DNA of 12,941 bases from JBGTCD01 sp041749015. Lineage in GTDB: Bacteria > Bacteroidota > Bacteroidia > Cytophagales > Cyclobacteriaceae. The notes under the pieces were generated by a model. It did not search any database. It was not told the DNA's origin and saw only the letters and a program-made list of their open reading frames with translations. The stretch is taken from the NCBI GenBank assembly GCA_041749015.1, contig JBGTCD010000011.1:1-12941 (forward strand), read 5' to 3'. A program made the translations under genes and the position numbers. Of the stretch, positions 1 to 7,067 are shown one piece after another. Each line of letters opens with the position of its first letter. Position 1 is the stretch's first letter.

Positions 1-9
1 CTTTTTTTT

Positions 10-669
10 ATGCAAAATTTAATCCATACCCCTGCCCTCCCTGTCATTTCTCAGCAATCTGAGAAATATGTAATATTTGATTTAAGTGCCTCAAATAGGC
101 CATTGGAAGCCCTGCTCAAAAATACCCCGGAAAGATTTGAATCCTATATTTTTGATTCAATCAAGGAGGGTGATGCATCCTATGGCATCGGCCTTTACGG
201 CGAAAACAGGATTATTTATCGATCAAGCATTTATACTGCTGAGGCGGAGGAAAGAAGTATCCACCTGGGGATTGACCTTTGGGTGGAGGCAGGGACGCCA
301 ATATTTGCTCCCATAGCAGGAACCGTTCATAGTTTTAAGGACAATGCAAATCCAGGGGATTATGGCCCAACGATCATCCTAGAACATCTAATTGCAGAGC
401 AACAGTGGTTTACCCTTTACGGGCATCTCTCTAGAAAATCTCTAATAGGCTTGAAAGTTGGTCAACCCGTGCAAGAGGGTCAGGAAATAGGAAGGCTCGG
501 GACGTACAAAGAAAATGTATTCTGGCCACCACATTTGCATTTCCAAATTATTAAAGACCTCGAAGGCAAACATGGGGATTATCCAGGAGTGTGTAAACCC
601 AGCGAACAAGACTATTATTTTAAAAATTGTCCTGACCCAAACCTGCTTTTAAAAATTCCCGGACTCTGA
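10..669 (+). CDS. M23-family (LytM/lysostaphin-fold) metallopeptidase, no signal peptide
   Basis: A 219-residue protein with one M23 zinc-peptidase domain (about residues 80-185). The expected metal and catalytic set is visible: H85 and D89 in HLGID, H139 in LYGHLS, and H175/H177 in PPHLHF. M23 enzymes cut peptide cross-links of peptidoglycan, but this one has no signal peptide, lipobox or membrane segment, so a periplasmic role is not evident. The flanking features (DYGPTIILEH, GDYPGVC, CPDPNL near the C terminus) recall, from memory, the M23 module found between a phosphotransferase and a class III aminotransferase in some proteobacterial fusion proteins; that subfamily assignment is inference. 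The ATG follows a run of eight T with no ribosome site, and the frame stays open to the window edge, so the start could lie upstream. The TGA is one base from the remnant of a convergent OmpA-like gene. Confidence 0.85.
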   Translation: MQNLIHTPALPVISQQSEKYVIFDLSASNRPLEALLKNTPERFESYIFDSIKEGDASYGIGLYGENRIIYRSSIYTAEAEERSIHLGIDLWVEAGTPIFAPIAGTVHSFKDNANPGDYGPTIILEHLIAEQQWFTLYGHLSRKSLIGLKVGQPVQEGQEIGRLGTYKENVFWPPHLHFQIIKDLEGKHGDYPGVCKPSEQDYYFKNCPDPNLLLKIPGL

Positions 670-686
670 GCTACTCTTTGACCACC
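611..686. repeat. Direct repeat, left copy of the M23/OmpA convergent gene junction
   Basis: This stretch matches 5344-5419 in the same orientation with no gaps, at 63 of 76 positions by hand count. It covers the last ~20 codons of the M23 gene, its stop codon, one spacer base, and the last five codons plus stop of an OmpA-like reading frame on the other strand. The last 16 bases (671-686) are identical in both copies. Similarity falls to background beyond 686. Confidence 0.85.
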
Positions 687-712
687 AGAATTTCCCTTGC
701 CTTTGAGCGGAG
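671..712 (-). pseudogene. Remnant of an OmpA-like gene 3' end
   Basis: Read on the minus strand this ends SKAREILVVKE followed by TAG, matching the end of the intact OmpA-family protein at 5404-6972 (RRVEFKVVKE, TAG). The last four residues VVKE are identical, and the E at the eighth position from the end is shared; the rest is only broadly similar. The frame is open for only about 14 codons before a TGA at 716-718, so no gene can be encoded here. Its stop sits one base from the M23 stop, the same geometry as at 5400-5406. I infer it is the tail of a second, lost or never complete OmpA-like gene. The identity rests mainly on the shared junction, because the piece is too short to prove alone. 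Confidence 0.6.
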
Positions 713-729
713 CCATCAAATGCTGCCGT

Positions 730-3690
730 TTACATCTTTATTATCTTCTTTGTAAAAGTATTTTCATCAGTAATTATCATTAGAAAATAGATGCCTGGAA
801 CATAACCTTCCATATTGAGATTTATTGGCGAGTGCGTATCGGTCTGGTCAATAAGAAATTGGCCCATAGTATTCCCGAGGGAGTTCAGTAAAGTGATTGA
901 CTTAATTTTGTATTTCCCAGCCTGAATAAATATGTCACTTGATACAGGATTGGGGTAGACGATCGGGTCATCAATCATAGCTTCTTCAATAGCTGTCACT
1001 AAAAATTCAATGGATCCCTTTAGGTCACAGCCGCTAATGTGTACCACCACACTATAGGTACCGGATAATTCAGGCTTAATGGTTGTTTGGGTGGCCCCTG
1101 GTATGGGCATGTCATTAAAATACCATTGAATATTCTGTTTATAAGGCACTGAAAGTACTTCTTCTGTTGTCTGAATGACAATGGAAGCCGCCTCCTTATT
1201 GGCATGCAATACAAACCGATCAATGCCTTGCGAAAGTGGATCTGTCGTTACGGTAAATGGGTACTCCATATTTTCTAGAATAGGGATCGTCTGGGACGTG
1301 AAGTGGTCAACCAAAACAAGTTGTGTACCATCTGAAAATGAATCCAGGTTTGTGAACTTCAGAGAATACTCACCCACTGCAGCATCGGTAACACTGAGTT
1401 TAATGGAGGTGTCACATTGCAAAGCTGACCAGGAGTTAATTGCCAGCTTTTCATTATTACTCGATAACGAACTAAGATTAAACCGTTGATTTTTAAGCTT
1501 CCAGGCATCAGCCCAGTAGTCAAAGGCGGATGTGGCATCCGCTCGAAAATGTATCACTGCCTCGTCTCGCAGGGTTCCTTTTCTCATCGTTATTCGCAAC
1601 AAATTATCAATGCTGCCTACCCTGAAAAATGTCGTTTGAGTGCCTGCAGCCTTTGTATTTTCATTTGTGCTTAATGCGGGACCTGGCCCATGAGCCTTTA
1701 CCCAAAACCCTTGGCCCATTGCAATGTATTGCGAACCATCGTTGGTACCAACTGAGCCATTCCAGGTAGCAAACTGCCCCAAAGTGTCGGCGTTGTCTCT
1801 AATATAAATCGTGGCGTCAAGATTAGTTTTCGTCCATCCGGTGGGTGCATCCCAATCTATGGTGGAAGGAAACGGATTCCCCACCAGATTCCAGCCATCA
1901 TTAAGGCTATCTCCTGATGAGGTGAACGTGACCGGTAATGTAACATTCGAAAAGTTTCCAGCGTTGATAGGGCCAGTCAAATCCCATAAGGTGGAGGTGG
2001 AGGTTATAATATTTCCTCTTACAAATACAGCATAGCCTCTTCCGGGTTCGAATGTTTCCGAGTTACTGGCAACAGGAAAATTAATATACCCATCATTAAG
2101 ATCGGCAGTGCCGCTTCCATTGGTGTCTGTGATCACCGTTTCATCATAGGCAAACATCGATTGGTTGGTAAAGCATCCTGTACAGGTGCTTGACCCAATG
2201 AATGGACCAGTAACCGGAATTTGAACTTGAAAATCGCTAACAGTAGCATCTTGTACCGGAGATGAAATGTATCGGTATATCCGAGTATTGTTGGGCCCTT
2301 CTATCTCCATGAAGCGCTGTACAGTCACATTGCCTGTGACCTGTGCTCCAGTCGGGAGAATGCCAATAGCCGCATCGATGGTTGGATCATCCCCACTGGA
2401 AATTAAGGTGAATATAGTAATGCCACTAATCCCGTCAGCATCCAGAATTGAATATTCAGCCAGGGTAAGGACACCCGCCAGGTTTTGGTCGCTTTCTATA
2501 CTGACTCCCGGAATACCTGTGGCGTTGGTAACACTAATATGATTAAACGTATTGGCTATCGGTCCGCTGATATTTTGAGTGGTCGCACCAGAAAATCGAA
2601 CGGTTCCATTATTGTGAACAAAACTCCCGCTATTGACCACCAAATCATCCTTTAGTTCGAGGGTGGCAGCGGTGGATGTAAAGGCAGTTCCTGAAAGGGT
2701 AAAATCTCCGTTTACCACGATGTCGGCAGTGCCACCTGAAAAGGTACCACCTGAAAGAGTAGCGGCATTAGTTAACGTAATTGTACTGCCGCCTTGAATA
2801 ATAGTGCCCGTATAACCCGATTCAATTGATAAATTAACAGCCGTTAGATCTGCATCAATCGTGCTATTAGCAGTGAAGTTGCCATCAAAGATCACTGCAT
2901 CTACCAAGCTCGGGATACCCGCATTGCCCGGACCTCCCGGAGATAGCGACCAATTAGCCGAAAGGTTTGACGTAGAATTAGAGGGTGCCACCCAATAGAG
3001 ATTTGCTCCCAGCATACCCACCACCCACCAGGGGTGTAGATTTGTAGCGTCTACAGTGGCAACGGTGACCGTATTATCGGTGGTGTTCAGGGTGCTTTCC
3101 AGAATCTGGTCGGTCCAGCTGGAAAGACCGCTATTGTAGCGATTTGCTCTTAAACTGTTCTCATTGATGGTGTTGCCAGGGGCAGAGTGCTCTGCATCGA
3201 TATTGGTAAATTCAAGGGATGAAAGTGTAGGTTTAGTAGTATAATCCTCAGCATTGATTTGCCAAAACCGGTCAGCGGCAAACGCAGAATTATCGGTGCC
3301 GGATGCCCCATTCATATTGGCAACTCCGGTGGGTAACTCAACACTGTTCTCCCAACCTGTGTGATAGGTGGAGAAAAGAAAATAACCATTGCCAGTACCG
3401 GCAGTTTTGGTGAAGGAGAGTGGAATAAAATCTACCTCATAGCCCCAGGGAATCGAATAGGTGCCTGTGTTCGTGCCGATATTCCATTTAATGAGGTTGT
3501 TTTCGCCCTCACTAATGATGAAACCCGAGTTGCGGGTGATGGCATCTGATTCCGGGTTATCAAGGACCAGGTATGCCCCTTCTGCAATCACTAGAGAAGC
3601 ACCATTGAGCACTATCCTCCCCTGGCTGTAGCTTTCGTTGAAATAACCACAACCAAACACCATGCAGAAGAAAAAAATAAATTTTTTCAT
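730..3690 (-). CDS. Large secreted cell-surface protein with T9SS type A sorting domain
   Basis: 986 residues from the chosen ATG, which gives a proper signal peptide (MKKFIFFFCMVFGCGYFNES, then YSQG); an in-frame TTG three codons upstream is less likely. After the signal come long Thr/Ser/Gly/Asn-rich beta-strand repeats (about 230-420, for example LELKDDLVVNSGSFVHNNGT) of the filamentous or beta-helical adhesin type. A region with the GWNLVGNPFPSTIDWD motif common in T9SS cargo follows. Next is an Ig-like segment around 850-899 with W and Y core residues and an SGTYSV strand. The C-terminal type A sorting domain spans about 911-986 (start VYPNPVSS, GIYF near the end, final KKIIKM), which should direct export across the outer membrane and surface attachment. 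No catalytic motif was recognised, so adhesin or matrix protein is an inference. It lies five bases after the preceding gene's stop, indicating co-transcription. Confidence 0.85.
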   Translation of the reverse strand: MKKFIFFFCMVFGCGYFNESYSQGRIVLNGASLVIAEGAYLVLDNPESDAITRNSGFIISEGENNLIKWNIGTNTGTYSIPWGYEVDFIPLSFTKTAGTGNGYFLFSTYHTGWENSVELPTGVANMNGASGTDNSAFAADRFWQINAEDYTTKPTLSSLEFTNIDAEHSAPGNTINENSLRANRYNSGLSSWTDQILESTLNTTDNTVTVATVDATNLHPWWVVGMLGANLYWVAPSNSTSNLSANWSLSPGGPGNAGIPSLVDAVIFDGNFTANSTIDADLTAVNLSIESGYTGTIIQGGSTITLTNAATLSGGTFSGGTADIVVNGDFTLSGTAFTSTAATLELKDDLVVNSGSFVHNNGTVRFSGATTQNISGPIANTFNHISVTNATGIPGVSIESDQNLAGVLTLAEYSILDADGISGITIFTLISSGDDPTIDAAIGILPTGAQVTGNVTVQRFMEIEGPNNTRIYRYISSPVQDATVSDFQVQIPVTGPFIGSSTCTGCFTNQSMFAYDETVITDTNGSGTADLNDGYINFPVASNSETFEPGRGYAVFVRGNIITSTSTLWDLTGPINAGNFSNVTLPVTFTSSGDSLNDGWNLVGNPFPSTIDWDAPTGWTKTNLDATIYIRDNADTLGQFATWNGSVGTNDGSQYIAMGQGFWVKAHGPGPALSTNENTKAAGTQTTFFRVGSIDNLLRITMRKGTLRDEAVIHFRADATSAFDYWADAWKLKNQRFNLSSLSSNNEKLAINSWSALQCDTSIKLSVTDAAVGEYSLKFTNLDSFSDGTQLVLVDHFTSQTIPILENMEYPFTVTTDPLSQGIDRFVLHANKEAASIVIQTTEEVLSVPYKQNIQWYFNDMPIPGATQTTIKPELSGTYSVVVHISGCDLKGSIEFLVTAIEEAMIDDPIVYPNPVSSDIFIQAGKYKIKSITLLNSLGNTMGQFLIDQTDTHSPINLNMEGYVPGIYFLMIITDENTFTKKIIKM
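2732..2761. repeat. 15-base imperfect tandem duplication inside the T9SS gene
   Basis: Two adjacent 15-base units (2732-2746 and 2747-2761), both starting ccacctgaaa, differ at two positions. They encode the in-frame pair TLSGG/TFSGG in the beta-repeat region, a probable slippage duplication that keeps the reading frame. Confidence 0.6.
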
Positions 3691-3695
3691 TACGA

Positions 3696-5126
3696 TCAAT
3701 CTGTAACCCGAAATTGTAATTCTTCCACTGTGATGGAGGTATCACTGCTATTCCTTCTTATAAAGACTTCGATGTAGTCTTTATTAACTAAATCCACTTC
3801 GGACGCAAGAGTAATTTGGAAGCTTTGATTATTAGTGGTTGATCCCATGGATCCATTAGGAATAGGTATTACGATTCCATTTTTAGCAATGGCGATAGAG
3901 AAATCTGAATTGTTACTCGGTGCTTTTGCACCCATTGTTACTAAAATTTTACCCGTAATAATATCCTTGCCGGTATAGGTCAACCTGTTATCGCTTGCCG
4001 TGAAACGTTTCTGATTGATTGGTGTCGTTGCTCCTTGAATCTTATAGAATGTACCTTGTACAGTAAGTGATGTTTGCAGTGGACCACTCATATACAATGC
4101 ACCAAATGCACGCGTGTTAGGAATATTAGTATTTTGCCGCATTTCCCATTCAGGGGTGTAAGAGTCAAAACCTGTTATAAATGTTGTCACTCCGCGAAAC
4201 ATATTGGTGGTCATCCTGCCGCGATCAATGGCTGCCCCGCCATTCACTTTTACACCAGTTTGGCCTGTGTAAATAAAATAGTTATTGGATAGATCGATAT
4301 CATTAATGTCAAGTCCCGAAAGAAACTCAATACCTGCGCCACCATTGGCGATCCCCGTGATGAAGTTGTATGCTGAAGCAAACTTATCCACAGTACCGGT
4401 CACTTTAATGCCATCCGCACAGCTCCAAAAATTTTTTATTATTGTGGTGGCTTTAAAGCCGCTAACTTGCCCTACACCCAAACTCGGAATTCCAATCTCT
4501 ACCACCGAACAGCCGGAAAACAAATTACAATACTTTGTGCCAGTGGCATCGGAAAAATCGTAAGCTTTTGTACTTGCACCTGATGGTATCACTGCGAAGT
4601 TTTCAATAAATACAGAAACATCGGTGCTTCTTAATACACCACCGGCTACTGCTGACATCACACCATCTTTACCAGGATCTGTACCTCTTAGGCCTGCACC
4701 ATTTAAATTGAGGTAGTTAGGTGAAATATCCACAAAACCTGAAAAAACATACATTTTGGTTGAATCCAATGTGATCGCATCACCAGCAGGCGCAGGCAGA
4801 TTAGCGAGAGAATACACGTATACTAAGTTTGAACCCGGGTTAATTGAAGCCGTGGATTCCCATTGCGTACCTCGGTAAATATCCTGAGTGTTGGTGGTGA
4901 TGTTATAAATTTGCAGACCATTTGGGGGCGAGGTAATCGCATCGCGCTGCTCCGTAGTCATACGAGGAATTAGTAAACCGCTGGAGGTGGATACAATGTC
5001 AAGCATGGCTTTTGCATCTGGTGATGCACCTGTGGCGTTTATGCCGATGTTTTGGCTGAGCGCTAAAAGGCTCATGCAACATGTAAGCAATGTGAAGAGG
5101 GTCTTATTAATCATGATATATTTCAT
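3696..5126 (-). CDS. Secreted phage-fibre-like beta-helical protein
   Basis: 476 residues from ATG 5126, or 472 from the in-frame ATG at 5114. Both give an N-terminal signal peptide (core LFTLLTCCMSLLALSQ) without an acceptable lipobox. Residues after the signal (SPDAKAMLDIVSTSSGLLIP, then RMTTEQRDAI) match the module found at the N terminus of many Bacteroidota fibre-like surface proteins. The middle (about 110-340) is rich in short Asn/Gly beta turns, as in right-handed beta-helices. The end (about 360-476: FYKIQGATTPINQKRFT, DNRLTYTG, DYIEVFIRRN, ITVEELQF) resembles, from memory, the jelly-roll C-terminal domain of marine phage structural proteins. There is no T9SS sorting tail, unlike its operon partner. 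A TTG at 5162 extends the frame but would bury the signal peptide. It is the first gene of the operon. Function is unknown; a binding or adhesive role is inferred. Confidence 0.75.
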   Translation of the reverse strand: MKYIMINKTLFTLLTCCMSLLALSQNIGINATGASPDAKAMLDIVSTSSGLLIPRMTTEQRDAITSPPNGLQIYNITTNTQDIYRGTQWESTASINPGSNLVYVYSLANLPAPAGDAITLDSTKMYVFSGFVDISPNYLNLNGAGLRGTDPGKDGVMSAVAGGVLRSTDVSVFIENFAVIPSGASTKAYDFSDATGTKYCNLFSGCSVVEIGIPSLGVGQVSGFKATTIIKNFWSCADGIKVTGTVDKFASAYNFITGIANGGAGIEFLSGLDINDIDLSNNYFIYTGQTGVKVNGGAAIDRGRMTTNMFRGVTTFITGFDSYTPEWEMRQNTNIPNTRAFGALYMSGPLQTSLTVQGTFYKIQGATTPINQKRFTASDNRLTYTGKDIITGKILVTMGAKAPSNNSDFSIAIAKNGIVIPIPNGSMGSTTNNQSFQITLASEVDLVNKDYIEVFIRRNSSDTSITVEELQFRVTD

Positions 5127-5138
5127 AAAAATTGTAGA

Positions 5139-5171
5139 CAAATTAAAAATAAGGGCAATCAATTATGCCAA
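5139..5171 (-). promoter_or_regulatory. Possible promoter of the surface-protein operon (weak)
   Basis: On the minus strand TTAATTTG (5146-5139) matches the Bacteroidota -7 element TAnnTTTG except at one base. A TTG (5171-5169) lies 22 bases upstream, a longer spacing than usual. The implied leader to ATG 5126 would be only a few bases, and would better fit the ATG at 5114. The 5163-5343 gap otherwise shows no hairpin, RNA gene or conserved reading frame apart from the M23 relic described separately. Confidence 0.22.
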
Positions 5172-5342
5172 AAAATATCGCTAGCTGCAGAGGACAATTA
5201 TATCGAAAGAAGGAAGCGTATTTAGATCTAAGATACGAGGGTTATGATGCCTAATCTGTTGATAAATGCAAGTAAAGGCACTATACTGATAGTTTCTACC
5301 TACCGTGATAATCCCACCCACAAGGTTGTTGAAAAGCCCCGA

Positions 5343-5402
5343 AAATTTTATGTTAATAATTGCCCTGACCCGAATCTGCCCTTGAAAATTCCAGGAATCT
5401 GA
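5343..5402 (+). pseudogene. Remnant of an M23 peptidase gene 3' end
   Basis: In the plus frame this encodes KFYVNNCPDPNLPLKIPGI and TGA, matching the C terminus of the M23 protein at 10-669 (YYFKNCPDPNLLLKIPGL). The zinc-binding domain is absent upstream, so this is only a tail. Over the last 13 codons (from CCT of PDP to the stop), six codons differ and four of those changes are synonymous, the pattern of divergence as a working gene rather than neutral decay. An ATG-initiated frame of 52 codons (5244-5402) runs into this tail, but its first ~33 residues resemble nothing recognised, so it is probably a chance fusion. The stop is one base from the convergent OmpA stop, as at the left repeat copy. 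Confidence 0.75.
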
Positions 5403-5419
5403 ACTACTCTTTGACCACC
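5344..5419. repeat. Direct repeat, right copy of the M23/OmpA convergent gene junction
   Basis: Partner of 611-686 at a constant offset of 4733 bases. It contains the M23 tail relic, its stop, one spacer base, and the true end of the OmpA-family gene. Bases 5404-5419 are identical to 671-686, and the 10 bases on the M23 side of that core match at 8. Beyond 5419 only the OmpA gene continues. Confidence 0.85.
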
Positions 5420-6972
5420 TTAAACTCCACTCGCCTATTGAGCTTCCTGGTCTCCTCAGATTGATTACTGGCTATTGGTTGGTCTCCGGCAAATCCTTTG
5501 CCTGAAAGTCTATCTTTATTGATGCCTTTTGATTTGAAGTATTCAATGACAGCATCTACCCTCTGTTGTGACAGTTCCAAGTTCTTTTTGTAGGAGCCCC
5601 TGTTGTCGGTATGCCCTGAGAGGAAAATTTCCATTTTAGGGTTTTCATGAAGCAGTCTTGCTACCTGATCTAACTGCCTGTAGCTGGTCTCCAGTAGGTT
5701 GGCTGTAGATTGCTCAAACAGCACACTCTCAAGGTTTATCACAGAGCCGAGCCCTGCCCTTCTTAATTCCAATTCTAATTCGAAATTCCCGGATGTTTTG
5801 CCGAATAAGTTAATTGACTCTTCTACCCCCAAATACCCGGGAGCGGTAATCAGTAAACTATAAATTGAGTCCCCATCCACAATTAACGCAAACCTGCCAT
5901 CCAGGGGATTGGTTTGCACCATTTCTGAATCCAAAGCCTCTTTAATAGAAATATTGGCCAATAATGGTTGCTGGTTTTCAGCATCCAATACTTTGCCTAA
6001 AATCCGGACCATTAAGGATTCTTTAGTCCCAGTCTGTACGGTATCCGGTGGATTTAAGGCAATTAATGGGATAGAGTCCTGGATTATCTCCAGCTCCGGT
6101 GGATCAATTGGCTTCACAAAACGGATATCCCCATACCCGTCACTATTTAGGGTTGAGGTAAAATATGCCAGATCCTTACCGGATGCATACCGGTAGTACA
6201 TTTCCCTTCCAATGGTATTGACCTCCGTACCCAAGTTTTTTGGGGTACTCCAGTTTTTCCAGGTATCATCGAGTCGTTTTGTAACAAAAATATCTGCACT
6301 ACCCTCCCCTTTCCTTCCATTGGATGAAAAATACAAAGTACGGTTATCCGGGGCCAAAAACGGACTAAACTCCTGTAATGAGGTGTTGATCTGAGTTCCC
6401 AAATGCCTGAGATCAGACCATGCACCATTTTCTCCAAGAAAACAGGCATACAAGTCTTCAGCACCCAAAGAACCAAACCCCTCCAGAGCCAATACTATAA
6501 TATCACCTCGTTCAGAAATCGACCCACTTTGATGGGAGGATTTGTTCTGAAAATATGGAATGTTTACCGGCATGGGTTCGCTCCAAGCATCTCCTACCTT
6601 CTGGGATACCGATATGCCCTGAGTATTGGCTACCCCACCCTGTTTATCATAATGATGGTGGAGGTACATGAGGTTGCCTCCGGCAGAAAATCCCAGCACT
6701 GCATTCCATCCACTATTGTTAATGGGGTCTGTTACTCTTTGAGGGGATGACCAGGTGCCATCTTCATTTAAAACTGCTCTCCAGATATCACCTTTATCCC
6801 TGATACCCCCATGATTCTGGGGATGGTTTGCCCGGGTAAAATAAAACTCCTTACCATTGGGATGCAAAACAGGGCCTTGCTCATCATAGGGTGAATTAAT
6901 ATTGGTTGGCGGGTTGATCTGTCCAAAGGCCTGATGCGCAAAAACAAAAACCAGAAAAAATCTGAAAAGCAT
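5404..6972 (-). CDS. OmpA-family envelope protein with PD40 beta-propeller repeats
   Basis: 522 residues. A signal peptide (residues 1-18, MLFRFFLVFVFAHQAFGQ) is followed by WD40-like PD40 repeats to about residue 290, with signatures such as GPVLHPNGKEFYFTR, SPFLAPDNRTLYFSS and GSADIFVTKR. A carboxypeptidase regulatory-like beta-sandwich follows (about 325-400, LGKVLDAENQQPL), then the C-terminal OmpA peptidoglycan-binding domain (409-522). The two residues that bind diaminopimelate in this family are present: D456 in GHTDNRG and R471 in LSQQRV, 15 residues apart as in E. coli OmpA. It likely anchors the outer membrane to the cell wall, with the propeller as a protein-binding face; the exact partner is unknown. 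The protein is full length and starts at ATG with a good promoter just upstream. Its 3' end is one of the two copies of the duplicated junction. Confidence 0.9.
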   Translation of the reverse strand: MLFRFFLVFVFAHQAFGQINPPTNINSPYDEQGPVLHPNGKEFYFTRANHPQNHGGIRDKGDIWRAVLNEDGTWSSPQRVTDPINNSGWNAVLGFSAGGNLMYLHHHYDKQGGVANTQGISVSQKVGDAWSEPMPVNIPYFQNKSSHQSGSISERGDIIVLALEGFGSLGAEDLYACFLGENGAWSDLRHLGTQINTSLQEFSPFLAPDNRTLYFSSNGRKGEGSADIFVTKRLDDTWKNWSTPKNLGTEVNTIGREMYYRYASGKDLAYFTSTLNSDGYGDIRFVKPIDPPELEIIQDSIPLIALNPPDTVQTGTKESLMVRILGKVLDAENQQPLLANISIKEALDSEMVQTNPLDGRFALIVDGDSIYSLLITAPGYLGVEESINLFGKTSGNFELELELRRAGLGSVINLESVLFEQSTANLLETSYRQLDQVARLLHENPKMEIFLSGHTDNRGSYKKNLELSQQRVDAVIEYFKSKGINKDRLSGKGFAGDQPIASNQSEETRKLNRRVEFKVVKE

Positions 6973-6990
6973 GAAATTAAAAATTTGTTA

Positions 6991-6998
6991 CAAAGGTA
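6991..6998 (-). promoter_or_regulatory. -7 element of the OmpA-family gene promoter (TACCTTTG)
   Basis: TACCTTTG on the minus strand (6998 down to 6991) is a perfect match to the Bacteroidota primary-sigma -7 consensus TAnnTTTG. It sits 18 bases before the ATG at 6972, giving a short leader. The -33 region, around TTCG about 19 bases upstream, is weak. The same octamer precedes typA. Confidence 0.5.
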
Positions 6999-7067
6999 GT
7001 TAAAGTTATAGAACGAATAGCGTGCCATAATCTATCAGAGGCCACATCATACGGTGAATTGATACAA

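Noticed and set aside
3361..3549. Plus-strand open frame inside the T9SS gene (and similar ones at 1175-1489 and 2267-2542).
   Set aside because: They are antisense to a clearly coding frame and have no recognisable domain, promoter or start context.
5114..5162. Start of the fibre-like gene at TTG 5162.
   Set aside because: It would add 12 residues before a normal signal peptide; ATG 5126 or 5114 is more natural.
5244..5402. A 52-codon ATG frame in the gap before the OmpA-family gene end.
   Set aside because: Only its last ~19 residues resemble a known protein (the M23 tail); the first part looks random and there is no ribosome site, so it is treated as a chance extension of a relic.
611..5419. 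The flanking repeats as target-site duplications of a transposon.
   Set aside because: 76 bases at 83% identity is too long and too diverged, the repeats encode gene tails, and no transposase or terminal inverted repeat is present.
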